From the NCBI GenBank assembly GCA_008933995.1, contig WARS01000007.1, forward strand, positions 3,598,230 through 3,662,229: a stretch of 64,000 nt of DNA, given 5' to 3'. Each line of letters starts with the position of its first letter. Within the stretch, counting starts at the first letter, position 1. Under the pieces are notes generated by a model. That model ran no database searches. It saw only the letters and a program-made list of their open reading frames with translations, and was not told where the DNA came from. Of the stretch, positions 1 to 13,100 are shown piece by piece. The DNA comes from Datnioides undecimradiatus (Eukaryota > Chordata > Actinopteri > Lobotiformes > Datnioididae). Position numbers and translations under genes: made by a program.

Positions 1-440
1 TGCAATTACGCTGATCAGCTGGAGGGGCGCTACAACACTGAAGGCCTAACACGATCAATAGATTTGAATAGATTGGCTTGTTGCAACACAGTTTAATATT
101 CCTTTGTTGTGTTGACAGTGTTGTGTTTTATTGTATATTGTGGTCAGTTTTCATTATTTTTAGACCTGGGGCCTTCAGACCGTGCTGCGTGAATATATGA
201 TAAAAATGGATAATTCCATCAAATTGTCCATATAACTCTCCAGCAAATCTATTAAACAATTTTAGCGACAGACGATCCTCTGTCACGTGTCTCTCATACA
301 AATTCTTTCTTTGTACACCTCAGTATTCGCTTGTAATTTGTTTAGTAAATTTTGTTTTGTGACTTGTTTCCTCGTCTAAATAGGTAACTGAAATTAATAT
401 TTAGCTATTTTTGTTTTTTAAAAAAAATATTTTTCCAGTT
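1..440. other. Upstream intergenic DNA, no gene seen
   Basis: AT-rich sequence upstream of the sppl3 promoter. I see no exon-like coding block, tRNA or recognisable repeat here. Confidence 0.5.
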
Positions 441-1124
441 AATAAAATCATTCTACGCAATTACGTCAAATGATTTTTCTCTTGTCTAAATATGTATGCA
501 TAAATGACATTTTCCAGTCGACGTGACTCTCGCGGCTTTAGTTGTAGGTGTATATGATGAACTGCAATGCTGCCAGCCGAATGAAAACCATTGCAAGCAT
601 TCTCCGTGCACAGAAGCGTTTCAGTGCACGTCCTACTTGTAAAGCTCTACAGCAGGGCGATTTTGCGCGTTCCCGTGACTCTCGCCATAGAAAACAAAGC
701 TGAACGTCTTCCATAACAGCTAGGGGTGCAGACTTGAGGAATATCCGAATCTATCTTGGATACATCACGCTGAATATGGATTTACAGTGGGTGTAGCATC
801 GTTGGAGACCAAGCCTTCTCGGCTGGGGTGACGACAGGACATCAACGAAACCGACGAAAATAACATCAGTGTGTTTTTTTCTCGGGGTGCTTTGTCTTGT
901 CCACCTAACGATAGCAAACCACCATTCCCATTTCAATTGCAAGATATTCAGCTAGTGATTACTAGCTGCTGCCGGGATGTATCATCATGTTGTCACCTAA
1001 AAGTAACTGCTAGGACGTCGGATTGTGAAGGATAAGCAGAAAAGCTCTCCGAGGTCCTTGCGGGTTGTCACCGGGACCTGAATCTGTGTTAGCCACAGTC
1101 GCGGAACCCACTGTTTTCAGCGAT
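441..1124 (+). promoter_or_regulatory. sppl3: sppl3 promoter and 5' UTR region
   Basis: This is the sequence directly upstream of the sppl3 start codon. CpG dinucleotides become frequent from about position 500. It contains a CRE/ATF-like TTACGTCA (461-468) and two copies of a 12-base word CGTGACTCTCGC (522-533 and 674-685). I see no TATA box close to the start codon, as is common for widely expressed genes. The transcription start cannot be placed from sequence alone, so the promoter/5' UTR boundary is unknown. The start codon context is gcgatATGG, with G at +4. Confidence 0.5.
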
Positions 1125-1150
1125 ATGGCGGAGCAAGGCTACTCATCTTG
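1125..1150 (+). CDS. sppl3: sppl3 coding exon 1
   Basis: Encodes MAEQGYSS and two bases of the next Trp codon, followed by donor gtgagt. Mammals begin MAEQTYS, so this start is well supported. Confidence 0.93.
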
Positions 1151-4100
1151 GTGAGTGCGCACAGGCATCGCGCTACCGATTAGTAGTGGCTACCTAACGT
1201 TAGCCGCTGCTACTGCCAGGCTCGATTCATATAGGTCACCAAACAAATGAATTATATTTCTGACATTTCACAGTAATAATTTCTTCTTCACGCCTATGCA
1301 ACCAAATTCATTTGTTACCGCCTAGAATGCAAAATGTCTCTCATCCAAATATTTTTTCCCTGCAGCTCTTGAATTGCTAAAAGCTAACCTGAGCTAGCTG
1401 GTTAGCTAGCAGGGGCTAATCAGCTCCACCAGCTGATGCTGTGCTAACACGATACAGCTACGCTCGATTCCAATGGGTGCTATTGTGAGCGAGGGCTAAA
1501 CAGCTAGCTTCCTCACGGTTTGCAAAGCTCCTTAGGTTAGTGAATGACCCTTTCCTGAATAATATCGGGACTTGTTTTCTGAGAATTGTTACTTAGCACA
1601 ACAAGCACAACGTTGCCTGGCAGTATAAAGCAGATTAGTGGACGTTAGCTGTGTCAACAAGTTAGCCCTAGCTGATTAGATGGCTAGCATTCGTCGTCGA
1701 GCCGCACACAATAACAAAGGTTCTGCCGTAGAGCTAAGCTAGCTGGCATCGCAGTCATGTTCCAAAATGCCAGTTCGGCGGTGAGTTTGGCATCGTGACA
1801 CACGGCAGGTTGTCACAAATCATGTTCACAGGTTCTGCTTTAATACACATGTGAAGGCAGGGTAACGTTATGGTCGTATTTTAGTGTTTGATGGAGAATA
1901 GGTTAAGCGAAGGCACACCGAGATGATGTGAGCCCTGAAATGCATTGTCCTCATGAGTGAAAATGACCTGACTTATGTGGAGGCCTGCTTAATTAATGCA
2001 GGCTGTTATTATGCTTGTTAGCATCTCAGGGCAGAGTGTTTGTGATGCCCATTGTAAGAGCAGCATCCCAAAGCAATGAATAGTCCAAACCTGTGACTCT
2101 TATAGAGCAGACCCAGTCATCGAATGGTAGGTCCACATTAATGTTTTGATATGATCTCCTATTTAATATGATAACCATTGATTTTCTGGAAATTCCAATC
2201 ATTTCACATGTTTTATCAGTTTGTGAAAAGTTGGATTAATGCTCAACACAGAGACATGTTATTTTGTTAGTGTGGCTTTGGCTTAGTGTCATTGTAGTTT
2301 TCATAAACACGTCATAAAGCTGCTGAGTTTGGCAAATTTTCTTGCAGGAGGAAAAGCCCAGCGACTGCAGATTTTCCTCTATGAAGCAAGATCATGTCCG
2401 ATTTGTCATTAACGCAGATATATTACATTTAAGATCTCTTTATCCTGTGTTTATTCTACATCAGTAGTAGTTTTTATTGGGGAATTCAAGCAGCCATTGT
2501 TTGGGAAAATCCCTTCTGATTGGGCTTCAATTCATTCCCATGGAGCTGTCATTTAACATTCATTTAGTATTGTTTACTTTATTAGTGTTGAGTGCTACAT
2601 GTTGCACTTGTAGTGGCTCAGTATTTTCCCTGAGGTGGGAGACTAGTGCCAGATGACCAGCTCATACGCACTGCCAAAAATGGTTTTGAGGAAATATGAA
2701 GACTGATACTAGTGAATTAGTTTATGGCTAATAACCAGTGATGATAACTCACTTCACACGTTTTAGCTGGTTCAGGATTTAGTACAAAAGTAAAGGTCCA
2801 CTCCAGAAAACCCCAGAGCAGTCCAGTCTGTTTACACCTGTATTTACCTGAGCTGTATGTGGACATAGCATCTACACTGTGACATCTAATCCAAGCTGCG
2901 GGTGAAATGATGAGCTGTACAGAGATCTAAGTTGAGAGATAAAACATTAAAGCAAAACATTAGGTTGTTTAGGTAACATGAGGTGTTATTGTTTTGCAAC
3001 TGACATAGCGTTGTGAAAAAATGAATGGAATTATTTATGAATGATCAATTATATCATTGGCCATATCAACTTACATAGGCGCCATCAACTTCCCTTAAAT
3101 GGTTTATTTTGTTCGATGCTTACTTGGCAGCATTTCTTAAATCTGTTTCCGGTGTGACTGTACAAATTAATCATTGATCATCTTTCTGATGTTTTATCCT
3201 GGTGACTGAGTCATCACCACAAGATATTTTACAGGTGCATCATGTGTATTTGTGGTATGGGTGGTTAAAAAAGCCACAGCTGTGTGTAATGGCTTGTGGA
3301 GAACCTCGCTGATGAAACAGAGTGCACATGCGCCTGATTCTGCGATGATTGTGATTTCTAAAACAGAGCCAGGTGTACATGCAGTTTGATAAATGTGATG
3401 TGATGTGATGTGAGAACGTGTATTAATATTTGTGGTTGCACTTAGTTTTAGTCGTAAATCTGTGCAGAGTTTTGTGCGTCTGCCTCCTCGTGTCAACATG
3501 TGTTTTTCCATATTCAGATACAGAATTCATGTTAGTGCCAGACTCGAGGTGATTTGATTTGTGAAGCCTGGCTTAGCGCAAAGGGAAAGAGGGAGAGAGG
3601 GAAAAGCACATTCCATCAGCTTCATGACGGTCTTTCGCTCATGTTGTAGCTTCCCTTCTTTGTGTTACACTAGTCTAAACATTAGGCCAAACAAGCGACA
3701 AGCAGATCAACTGCAAAAACATTTTCATTTTTATATGAAGTATCATGTCAAGAAATAATAATTTGTAAACTTCCCAACTAAAAACCCCTCTGATAACAAC
3801 AGATTACAATATTCTGGACTTTCCGCTGTCAGTGGAGGGATTTTGCATTTTCATTACCCAGTAGAACAGTTATTTTCACAACAAAAGTCACAGATGCTAC
3901 CGATAGAACCGCTCCCTGTCTTGTTTTACCATTACCCCGCTGCTGAAGGTCCGAGTGAACTACTAAAAGAGTTTAAACACCGATTGGTCAGCGGTGTGCA
4001 GCAGGTCGGGCCTTTCTGCACGCAGCCCCTTCTCATTAAAAGCTTGAACACACAATATTTGATGTTTTCCACTGTGTTCTTGTTCTTACAAATAGTGTAG

Positions 4101-7100
4101 CTCAGTGCGTAATGTAAAGACAGTTGTTGACACCCTCACCTGCTGCTTGATGATGTTGCGTGAAGGTCTCTTCATGCCAGGGTGACAACTGTGCTAATGT
4201 GGAAATGCAAGCTTCCAGACAGATAGCTGGAGAACAAGGTGTTGAACCATGGCTGAGGCCCATCTCTGGAAATAAAAGTGAGGCTGCTCTGTGTGTTGGA
4301 AGGCAATAAGTCGAGATGTGATGCCGATCAATGCTTCCACATTCTGAGTGCTAACCATACACTTGCAATGAGAAACACACAACAGGGTCCAGATACATAA
4401 AAACTGGAGAATCACTTTTAAAACTGCACATACTCACGAAGACAGAAATATGCAGTGATATGTTACTTTTAAGAAGCCGTATGTGCAGCTCATACAGAAA
4501 CAGAAGCATGTGCACAAGCTACATTTCCACTCCGACAGTTATCCACAAGTGTTTGTAAGAACATCTGTTTGCGTATCAATACTTCTCTCTGTCTGAGTCT
4601 GCTCCACTGCTCATTAGACCCAAATGAGAAGAAGAGCAAAGAAGAGAAAGGGCAGTTTAACCGATTGCACTGCATCAGCAAGGTTCTTCAGCAGAACAGC
4701 TGTCCTCACACACAAACGTTCTGCACAGCTCTGGTATTTACACTGTGGTGTCCTTACCACTAATTGATCACATGGAGCTGGAAACCATCATCCCTGTAAT
4801 CTCAGTCATCATTATTAAATGTCAGACGGATGACCAAAGATGAATCTGTGAGCTCATAGTGAAACAGACTTTACAGAGCGATTTGAAACTGAGGATCAGA
4901 GAAAACCTCATTAACTAGGAACTAATGTTGCCAATAAACGTGCCTCAGAGCAGCATTTTACAGAACACAGGGTAGACTGCACAATGCTAACACAATCAGC
5001 TAAAGTGACAAACAATCCAAACAATGTATATTATTATTGTGCATGTCCAGCTGCTCCTTTCAGCCCCAGCTGTCAGTTGAAAACTCTGTTGGTCTGTGTG
5101 AGCTGACTCTTCCTCACCTTCTTTTATTCATGCTTCTTAACGTGTGAGGAAAGTTGTATCAATGGTTTTTGTGCACACACATCGTTGATACATCTGGCTG
5201 CTGGTCTCTGTGGCACATTTCTATACCCACCGTCACTGCAGCAACTGCAGCTTCATCATCTAAGGCTGAACTCCAACTAATGATGAGCATTCCCAGTCCC
5301 TCCTATCTGTATCTGAGTTATCCTGCGTTGATACAGGGGTCCTAGGAGTCATCACAAGCTAAGCACATTTAACCGTGCTATCCTACAGTCAGCGAGTAGA
5401 AAATGAAAGTTAAAGTTTGTCACAGGTGAGGCTGGTTTCCATGTGGCGTTGAGGTTTTTGATAGAAAGGTCTTAAAAAGGTCTCAAACGATCACATTTAA
5501 CTGCAGGATTCCTGCATAAACCCAGAAACGCAAACGCCCATTCAGCTTCGCTTTAAAAGCATGAAAAGGTTCAACACTGTAGCCGTCATATTAAAAAAAA
5601 AAACGCAGGCATGAATAATACAGTATATAATATTAATGGAGTTTGACTAAAGCAAGTCTTAGAAATAGTCGCGTCGGTATGAATCCATACAGTACAGTAG
5701 CTCAGAAAAGATCCTGGTTCCTCGGCACAGTAGTTTAGCCGGCCCAGAAGGAAAGTCACCGGAACCAAAGTAATAAGAGTTAAGAGTAAACATAGCAGTT
5801 GATCCACAGCAATCAATAATTGATGATAATAATAACAATCAAAACATATGCTTAAATATGACTTCTTTGACTCCCAGCAGCCAGTCCCGTCACCCAGAGT
5901 CACTGTATCTTACACAGTCAACTGGCGCTGGATATGAAAGCTAAGCTGCACTGTTTTGACTTGGCTTGAACACACACATGAGCTGGTGCTAATGATAGAG
6001 AGGTCTTCCTCTGACTGAAATATTAATTAAAAAGCTGTTAATACTTCCTGATGAATTACCACTGCAACATTCTTTTTGCATCACGTCCTGCCTCCTGCAG
6101 CCCTCGTTTAAACCAGAGTATGTCCAGTGGGTGTGTAAACTAGCAAACTCACTCTGTTAGCTTGACGCTAACACATAATGAGTATGTTACCATTATGTTA
6201 CCAGCCCAGTGGTGCGTCTATTTGTCAAGCGACTTGTTTTCTCCTACTTTCTCTTCCTCATTTTCAGTTTTGCAGCCTGTTGAATGCACACTGTGTGACT
6301 TTTCAACCATCACATTTTCGGTAGAATTGTGAAAGTAGTGCTTCCTGACTGTGATGGACTCACTTAGCCATATGAAGTGGGAGCGGCTCGACGCAGCTTT
6401 CAAACATACACATTCATTTTACTTGTCCACCCAGGGAAATGTCAAATGCTGTTCTTGTTTGTATTTGTATCTAGGACACATTAATCAGTCACTGCACTTG
6501 TTGCTAACGCCTTTAAGCTGCTAATGAAAAGAGACAAATCTTTAATCAGAATTTATTATTGTCTGCAACTATTTGCAAACCCATGGACACCTAATATGGA
6601 CATGGTAAAATGTTGGCCTTCGTTCTGTAATTATTACTCATTACTTGTTTAGTATCTCAGTTAAAAGGGTGGTTGAGCAGCTAAAGTGTCTGGTCAGTGT
6701 GTGTGTGTGTGTGTTAAAACAGTCGAGCCTATCTGTTTGTAATAGCAATGACAAACACGACAAGCTCAGCACTTGGCTTACATTAACTGTGTCAGGCCAA
6801 CGGTTGGGTTTGTGGATGAAAGACAGAGTGGCCGTTGGGTTTGGGTCGGCCTGATTACAGAGGGAGGGTTAGAGGGATATGGTAGGCAGTATGGCCACGT
6901 CAACAGTCATCAGAGAGGCATTGTTTTCAGACAGGCACAGTCTTGGAGCACTTCTTGAGGTCGTGCATGCTGTACATTTAACAAATGAATGTCTAGTTTG
7001 AACCCCGCCGAAACCTTCCATACTTCTGCAGTGTCATCACGTGTCTCTATTGAGGCTACCTGCTTAATCATCACTGTGGTGCCTTCCTACTGCCTGGCAG

Positions 7101-10100
7101 AATATTGTATCATGGTTCACACATGAATGGCTGAGGATGTAGTGTTGTTCGTCTTCTGGACTAGTATCCAAGCTTATGGGCATCAGCGGAGGTCATGTAC
7201 ACCTCAGTGTACTTGCCATATCCAGCAGCAGTCAGCTGTGTAGACCAGAGAGGAAGGTTTATGGAATTTTGTGTTTTGTTTTTTTTGTCTCCATAAGCAC
7301 TGGATCATAGGTGTTGCCTGCCATTAGCCGCCACTGTTATTACCTCAGACTACATATTGATAATATGGTGTTGCCCCCATCTGTGGAGCCACCTGCTGTT
7401 TGGTATAACAACAATTTCTGAGATAAGTGTAGGCTATAGTCCAGAAACTATTATTGCACTGATATCCTAAATATTTGTTTAAAAATGTAATCTCAAATAT
7501 ACACTTTTAATATTACTGTATATGTCATCATGCAGGGGTATGAAATGACTTGAGACTGCAGGTCCATATCCACAACCATAGTTGTCTGAATGTATCCATT
7601 TCCTTCCTTGTAGCCTTTTTATTGAATTCAAGGAGGTAAAATGCATCCTTCCCCAGGAAAATGTTATTAAGATCTAATCCCAAAATCCTATTAAGACTGT
7701 CCACAGTACAATCTAATTCAAGCTTGGCTTTTCAAGAGACTGACCAGTGAACTAATCATTTCCACAACTCACAACTGGAATGATGTTGATGGATAGATTG
7801 ATACTTTATTAATCCCAAAGGAAATTCAGGAGATGTTGAGATGTTAGAATCAGCCTGTTTCCTAATTAACAGCAATAACTGATGTTATGAGTCTCAGTGG
7901 TTGTTTGAAATGAGAATCTGAGAAATGTCAGCCAGCACTGTCCCATGCTCCCTCTCCTAAATGCAGTATAAGTATATACACACAACTAATGCTGCTGTAT
8001 TGTCAGTTAAGAGTGCACACTGCTTGGATCTGACGGATTACTGAAGCACCTGTTGCTTGTGTCCTAAATGCAAGCACCACTTAAGAATAGCCCTCACAAT
8101 TTAAAAGCCTAAACAGTTGTTAAGTCGGAGCGCTGGTAGTCTGTCCTGTGCTGCGGGAGAATTATTCAAACTCTTAGATCTGCACCTCAGTATTAATAGT
8201 GATGACCAGGAGCACATCATAGTACACCAATACAACAACAATCATTCTATAGTGTTGCAGAGTCCCCATGACTCCAAGCTGAGGCGTGGACCATGTAATT
8301 GTAACACCGTGAACAGGACCTCATATTCTCTCCCAACATCAATCTTTCCATCAGTCGCTACATTAATCCCTCATCAGCACTCCATCAGACAAAAAGCGTG
8401 TAAACGGACATCAGAGCAGCAGCGCAGGGGACTGGTGTTTATTTTAATTAATGCTGAAAGGTCACCGTTGATCACAAATTACCTTCTTGGACCTGAAGGG
8501 ATGTGACCCATCACATCCACGACTGAAAGAGAAAGTGGAGGCAGATGAATGTTAAGTTCCAGGGAAGACCAGGCAGGAACTCCACCCAGTGGCTAATGTA
8601 AGCTGGTGGAAATGATGGTTTAGTTCCTGCATAAGCCAGGGACTCACACATTCTCCAGTGTGAGTGATCTGTCTCCGTGTGTATTACCTGGGGAGACTTG
8701 AGTAAGAATTTCTGCAGAGTCAGTCTTAGATATCTAACTCACAGCGTTTGCAAAAGTCCTCATTGTGGCCTGGTGACCCGGCACCTTAGTGGTCAAGTCA
8801 TGCATGCAACTGGCTTGATGGAGGACGGTATTGGAATTGTGTTATTGAAAACCTACTCTGTCAGTGAACAAGGACGTCTTATGGCACTTTGGGCCGCCAT
8901 CCAGCCCTCAACAGTCCGGGATTGTATTTTGTTTTTAAATGTTCTATTCATCTATCTCACCCATGTTCTTCGGGCTTCTGTGCACAGAATTCAGACGAAG
9001 CGGTTCGATGCTAGAATATGAATTAGGCCTGTGCTTGATGAAACTAGCTGTCTATGTGCTTGCTGTGTTGACTGTGAGGCAGTGACATCATTAGCGTCTT
9101 GTGTAGAAGAACAAGGTCAGTGTCTTAATGACTGTCTTAATGCTTGAGGCCAAAGTGTTGGCAAGACATTTAACCTGTTCAGGGCAACACTTACTTGAAT
9201 AGGGTGTCATATTTGGATCGGTCATATTGTCAGGCGTTTATTGTGACCTACATCGTGGGTCGAGTATATACGCGGCCCCATTGTAATTTGATTTATGTGT
9301 AACGATGAGGCCTGCTGAGTGTTGAGTAGTGACCTGTATTGAACAAACAAGACTGGAGCAAAGCTGCACGATGCAGTGTCGTTCCGGTGTCCTGTTTCCA
9401 CAGTGAACTTCATGTTACCCCTCCCCTCCCAGACACCCTGAAGTCATTCCTGCGCTATTGAATGAATGAAAGAGACAGGGGATCCTCGCGCCCCCTCCCT
9501 CAACATCACAATGAAGACTGTGAATTCCTCTGTCACATGTGCAGCAGAAAGAAAATGATTTGGAGCAGTGTGTTTTTATGCAAGGGCTGCTCTTTGTGTT
9601 GGAACTTGGGAACTTGGAAGAAAACTAGTAAAACAGCCCAGAGACACTGAGCTGAAACTGCTTCACTGCATGCCAGCAGGCGGAGCGGAGTGTAGTTCTG
9701 GGGCCATGTGAGAAATAGTGCTCCTCAGTACCTTGTTAGCAGGTGTTATCCATTTTTTATGAATGTATTTCAACAGAATTTCATCCATTTTCGCTTTTTA
9801 CGATCCTTCAAGTGTTTCTGATGTAGTCAACACAAACACAGCTGTAGCCTGTGTGATGTTACGCGTCACAGAGGAAAACCATTCGGCAGCGCGCCTCACT
9901 GCAGAGTCAGACTGTCACCTGTTTTTAAATGATCTGTTGATGGTCACGTTAGCATCATACTAGCAACATGGTCCCTTACACTGTGCTTTCTGTAGAGTTT
10001 ATAACAGCAAACTAGTAGCTGTTGTTTACTCATAAAAACAGCTTATATTGATCATGTCTGTGGAGGTAATATTTACCTGATGTTTGTTTGTTTGTTTATG

Positions 10101-13100
10101 TAATGATTATAAAGTAATGAAGGAGACCGCTTTGCGTTTTACTGGATGTTATCGACCCTTTTAATAAATAAAAATGTTGTTTCAGTCGTGAGGGAGCTTA
10201 GGAACTGCCATGCAGCAGACCAGTCTACCTTCACAGGCTCACTGCCAGCGTTATCAGTACCGATACCAAAGTGCTCTCACCTAATAGGAATGAGTTGTTG
10301 TCACAAAGCCACTAATCACCGATCAAAGCGATAAAAGTGATAGCGCTATATGAGTGAATGAATTATCAGAGGCCAGCTGAATGTAGAACGACTGGGACCA
10401 TCGGCCCTGCAGCTGTAACAGACCGGGAGACATTTCTGCTTTCAAAACAGTGGAAACTAAAAAGTGAAGAAGTGGAAAACTCACGTGGTGCTGATTTATG
10501 AATTATGATTCATGAAACGTATCTTATATCCTGTGTTTCAGGCTGTGTTGGCAGGGGACTGACCGACTTTATGTGACCTTTATGTACCCCAATGTGGTTT
10601 TACTGCGTGAAGCATGCGTCTTTGTACCCTGTGTATAGCATAGCTGGGTCTCCTTTACTCCAGTTCCCCTTTACAGTAATAAACACTCAATAGCACTCTA
10701 CAGTGACTTCAACAGTTCAACATCTTATAGTCCAGCCCATCCCGAACTTTTGAGGCTGATGCATCAACAAACACAATATTTACAATATTTACTTTAAATT
10801 AATCATCAGACAGACTTGTGCTGATGTTCTGCTGACACTGTTTACAACTACCATCATCTTATATTTGGCAGTTTTGCACTGCAGTTGCTTATTGGTCAAC
10901 GGTCTGCGCTGCAAGCTGCTATTAGCTGATACAAAGCTCTGCCTGCGATTGAATCATCGTTGTTGTGTAATTTTGTATCAGTATTTTTCAGTTCCATCAA
11001 GACACAGCTCATTGCGTTCATCTGCGTGTAGAACGTCAGTGTGTTCGCTTGGTTAAATAGTACTGATAGGCCTGGCAAATGCTCATAAACTTCAGTGTAG
11101 ATGGAACCCGACTGATATGTTTGAACATTATGCGGGACAGAAATGCTCGCGGTAATATATTGGTGGAACGGCGATGTCATGAAATGGATTCTGTTGTGCA
11201 GTTACTTGCTTAAGAAAGGAGCCCTTTGTGTGGCTTTGCAGTTTTAACAGTGCATGGCCATCGTATCAGTAGTTGGTGTGTATTTGCTCTCTAAAATCAG
11301 CCGCGCTTTAGCGTCAGATGCACTGATGCCTTCCAAGGCACTGATGAAATCAGAGTTAAAAGCAGACTAAGAGCAGCTTTGTGCTTTTCTGGCACAGGTG
11401 GAGCAGTGATGATGTGACATTATTGAGGGGAACAGTTTGTTTCTCTCGTGCCTGCGTTTGTGCCCAGAGAGTCTGACGGGAGACACATAAGTTAGGATCG
11501 GGGTCAAACCTACAACTCTTCAGTGAAGGCAGGCACCTCACAATGCCAGCCTTGTGTTAGCCCCAGAAAAAGGCCCGCATTATGAGGCTGCGCGTCAAGT
11601 CTACACTCTGTCAAGTGCCGTGATATGGGAACAACTTGGTGCTTAAACACAGCATCAGTCTGCAAACTAGAAGACGTATCGCACATTTGTCTGCACGGAA
11701 ACAGAGAGATAACTTTATGCTGAGATTGTAAGATCAGTCAAATGTGTAATCTTACAAAGCTGTTGTTTCACGGAGCCCGGCTGATCTTTTTGTTTTACTG
11801 CTGAACAGACTAGAGCGGATCTGGATAAAGAACGTTTCTAAGCCATTCTCATCCTTCATCAAATGTACAGAACTAAGATACCAGCCCTCTTCAGTCTTCA
11901 CTGTGCAGGTACCCTTGTTAAAAGCAGCCCTTAGCTGAGGACGTATGTCCTTCATCAGCTCCTCTTTATTTTGTCTATTCTGTCTCTCAACACAATAACA
12001 CACAGGAGGATGTAGGTCAAAGTAAACAGATTTTTCCAGAGAAGTCTTTTTAACAGTGTTACTCAACTAATTGCAGCGAGGTCTTGTTTTGTTGTACATG
12101 TGCGTGATGGTTCAGGGCAGGATCTTGATCCTTCTTCATTGAATGTGTAACTGAAATAGTTTGGTTTTCCTTTCTCTGGTGCTTTCTTGTGTGTAACTGT
12201 GACTTCCACTGGATCTCAGACGTGTTCACTTCCACACAAAAAGGCTGCGCGGTTGCAGTTCAAAGCTGCACTTACAAAACTGCCACAGCCAGCGTGAGAC
12301 TGTCGAAGTGCAGCATCTGAAATTATTGACTGAAGTGACACTGGGACCTACTCTGTGTTCACAGCATGTTGAGATAAAGTATGGAGAGAACTGCGGAAGC
12401 ATGATCGGCTCCGATTTCACGCAGAGGATTTGTGCATCTGAAGTGGCCGTATTCAAATGTGGCAGGAAGACAACACGGGGAAGGATCCCTGTACAGTCTG
12501 GGTGCATAAGTTAAAAATAATAAATGCGCAATAAAGTCGTCAACCACACTGTGACACTGAGAAGTGGACCAGACACATCTTCGTCTCTCAGCAATGATCA
12601 GAGAGGCTTATCAAACCTTAAATTAGACTCTAGAAAAAGTGATTGATCTGATAGATAACAGGAAGTCTCTGCGCGTCGGCGGCATCTGGACTCAAACAGC
12701 AAATGTCTTCGCTCACTTTAGCCTATCATGAACCCGCAAAAATAAGACAGTGGTGTTTTGGCGGAAAAATGCCAACTTGTGTAGAGGATTCCAGCAGGGA
12801 CAAAGAAAAGGCGGAAGCAGCGGAGACCTTTCACAGCATCCTTTGTCTATTTAAAGACCCACTCACCCTCCTGCTGTGCATGTGATGCCCAATGTAGTGA
12901 CAACTTGTGTTTAGCGGGAAGTACACAATGCAAGTAGTCGCAGTTAACCGGAGTGATGTCAGTATGGGCAGTTGCTATGGAAACTGTTTTTGGTTTAGCG
13001 GCAGGTGAAAGGTGACATTTTTAGACATCGCTTAGATTCTCATGTCTCTGTTCCTCTCTCCCTCCTCTACAGGGCGTACTCCCTAGTAGACTCCAGCCAG

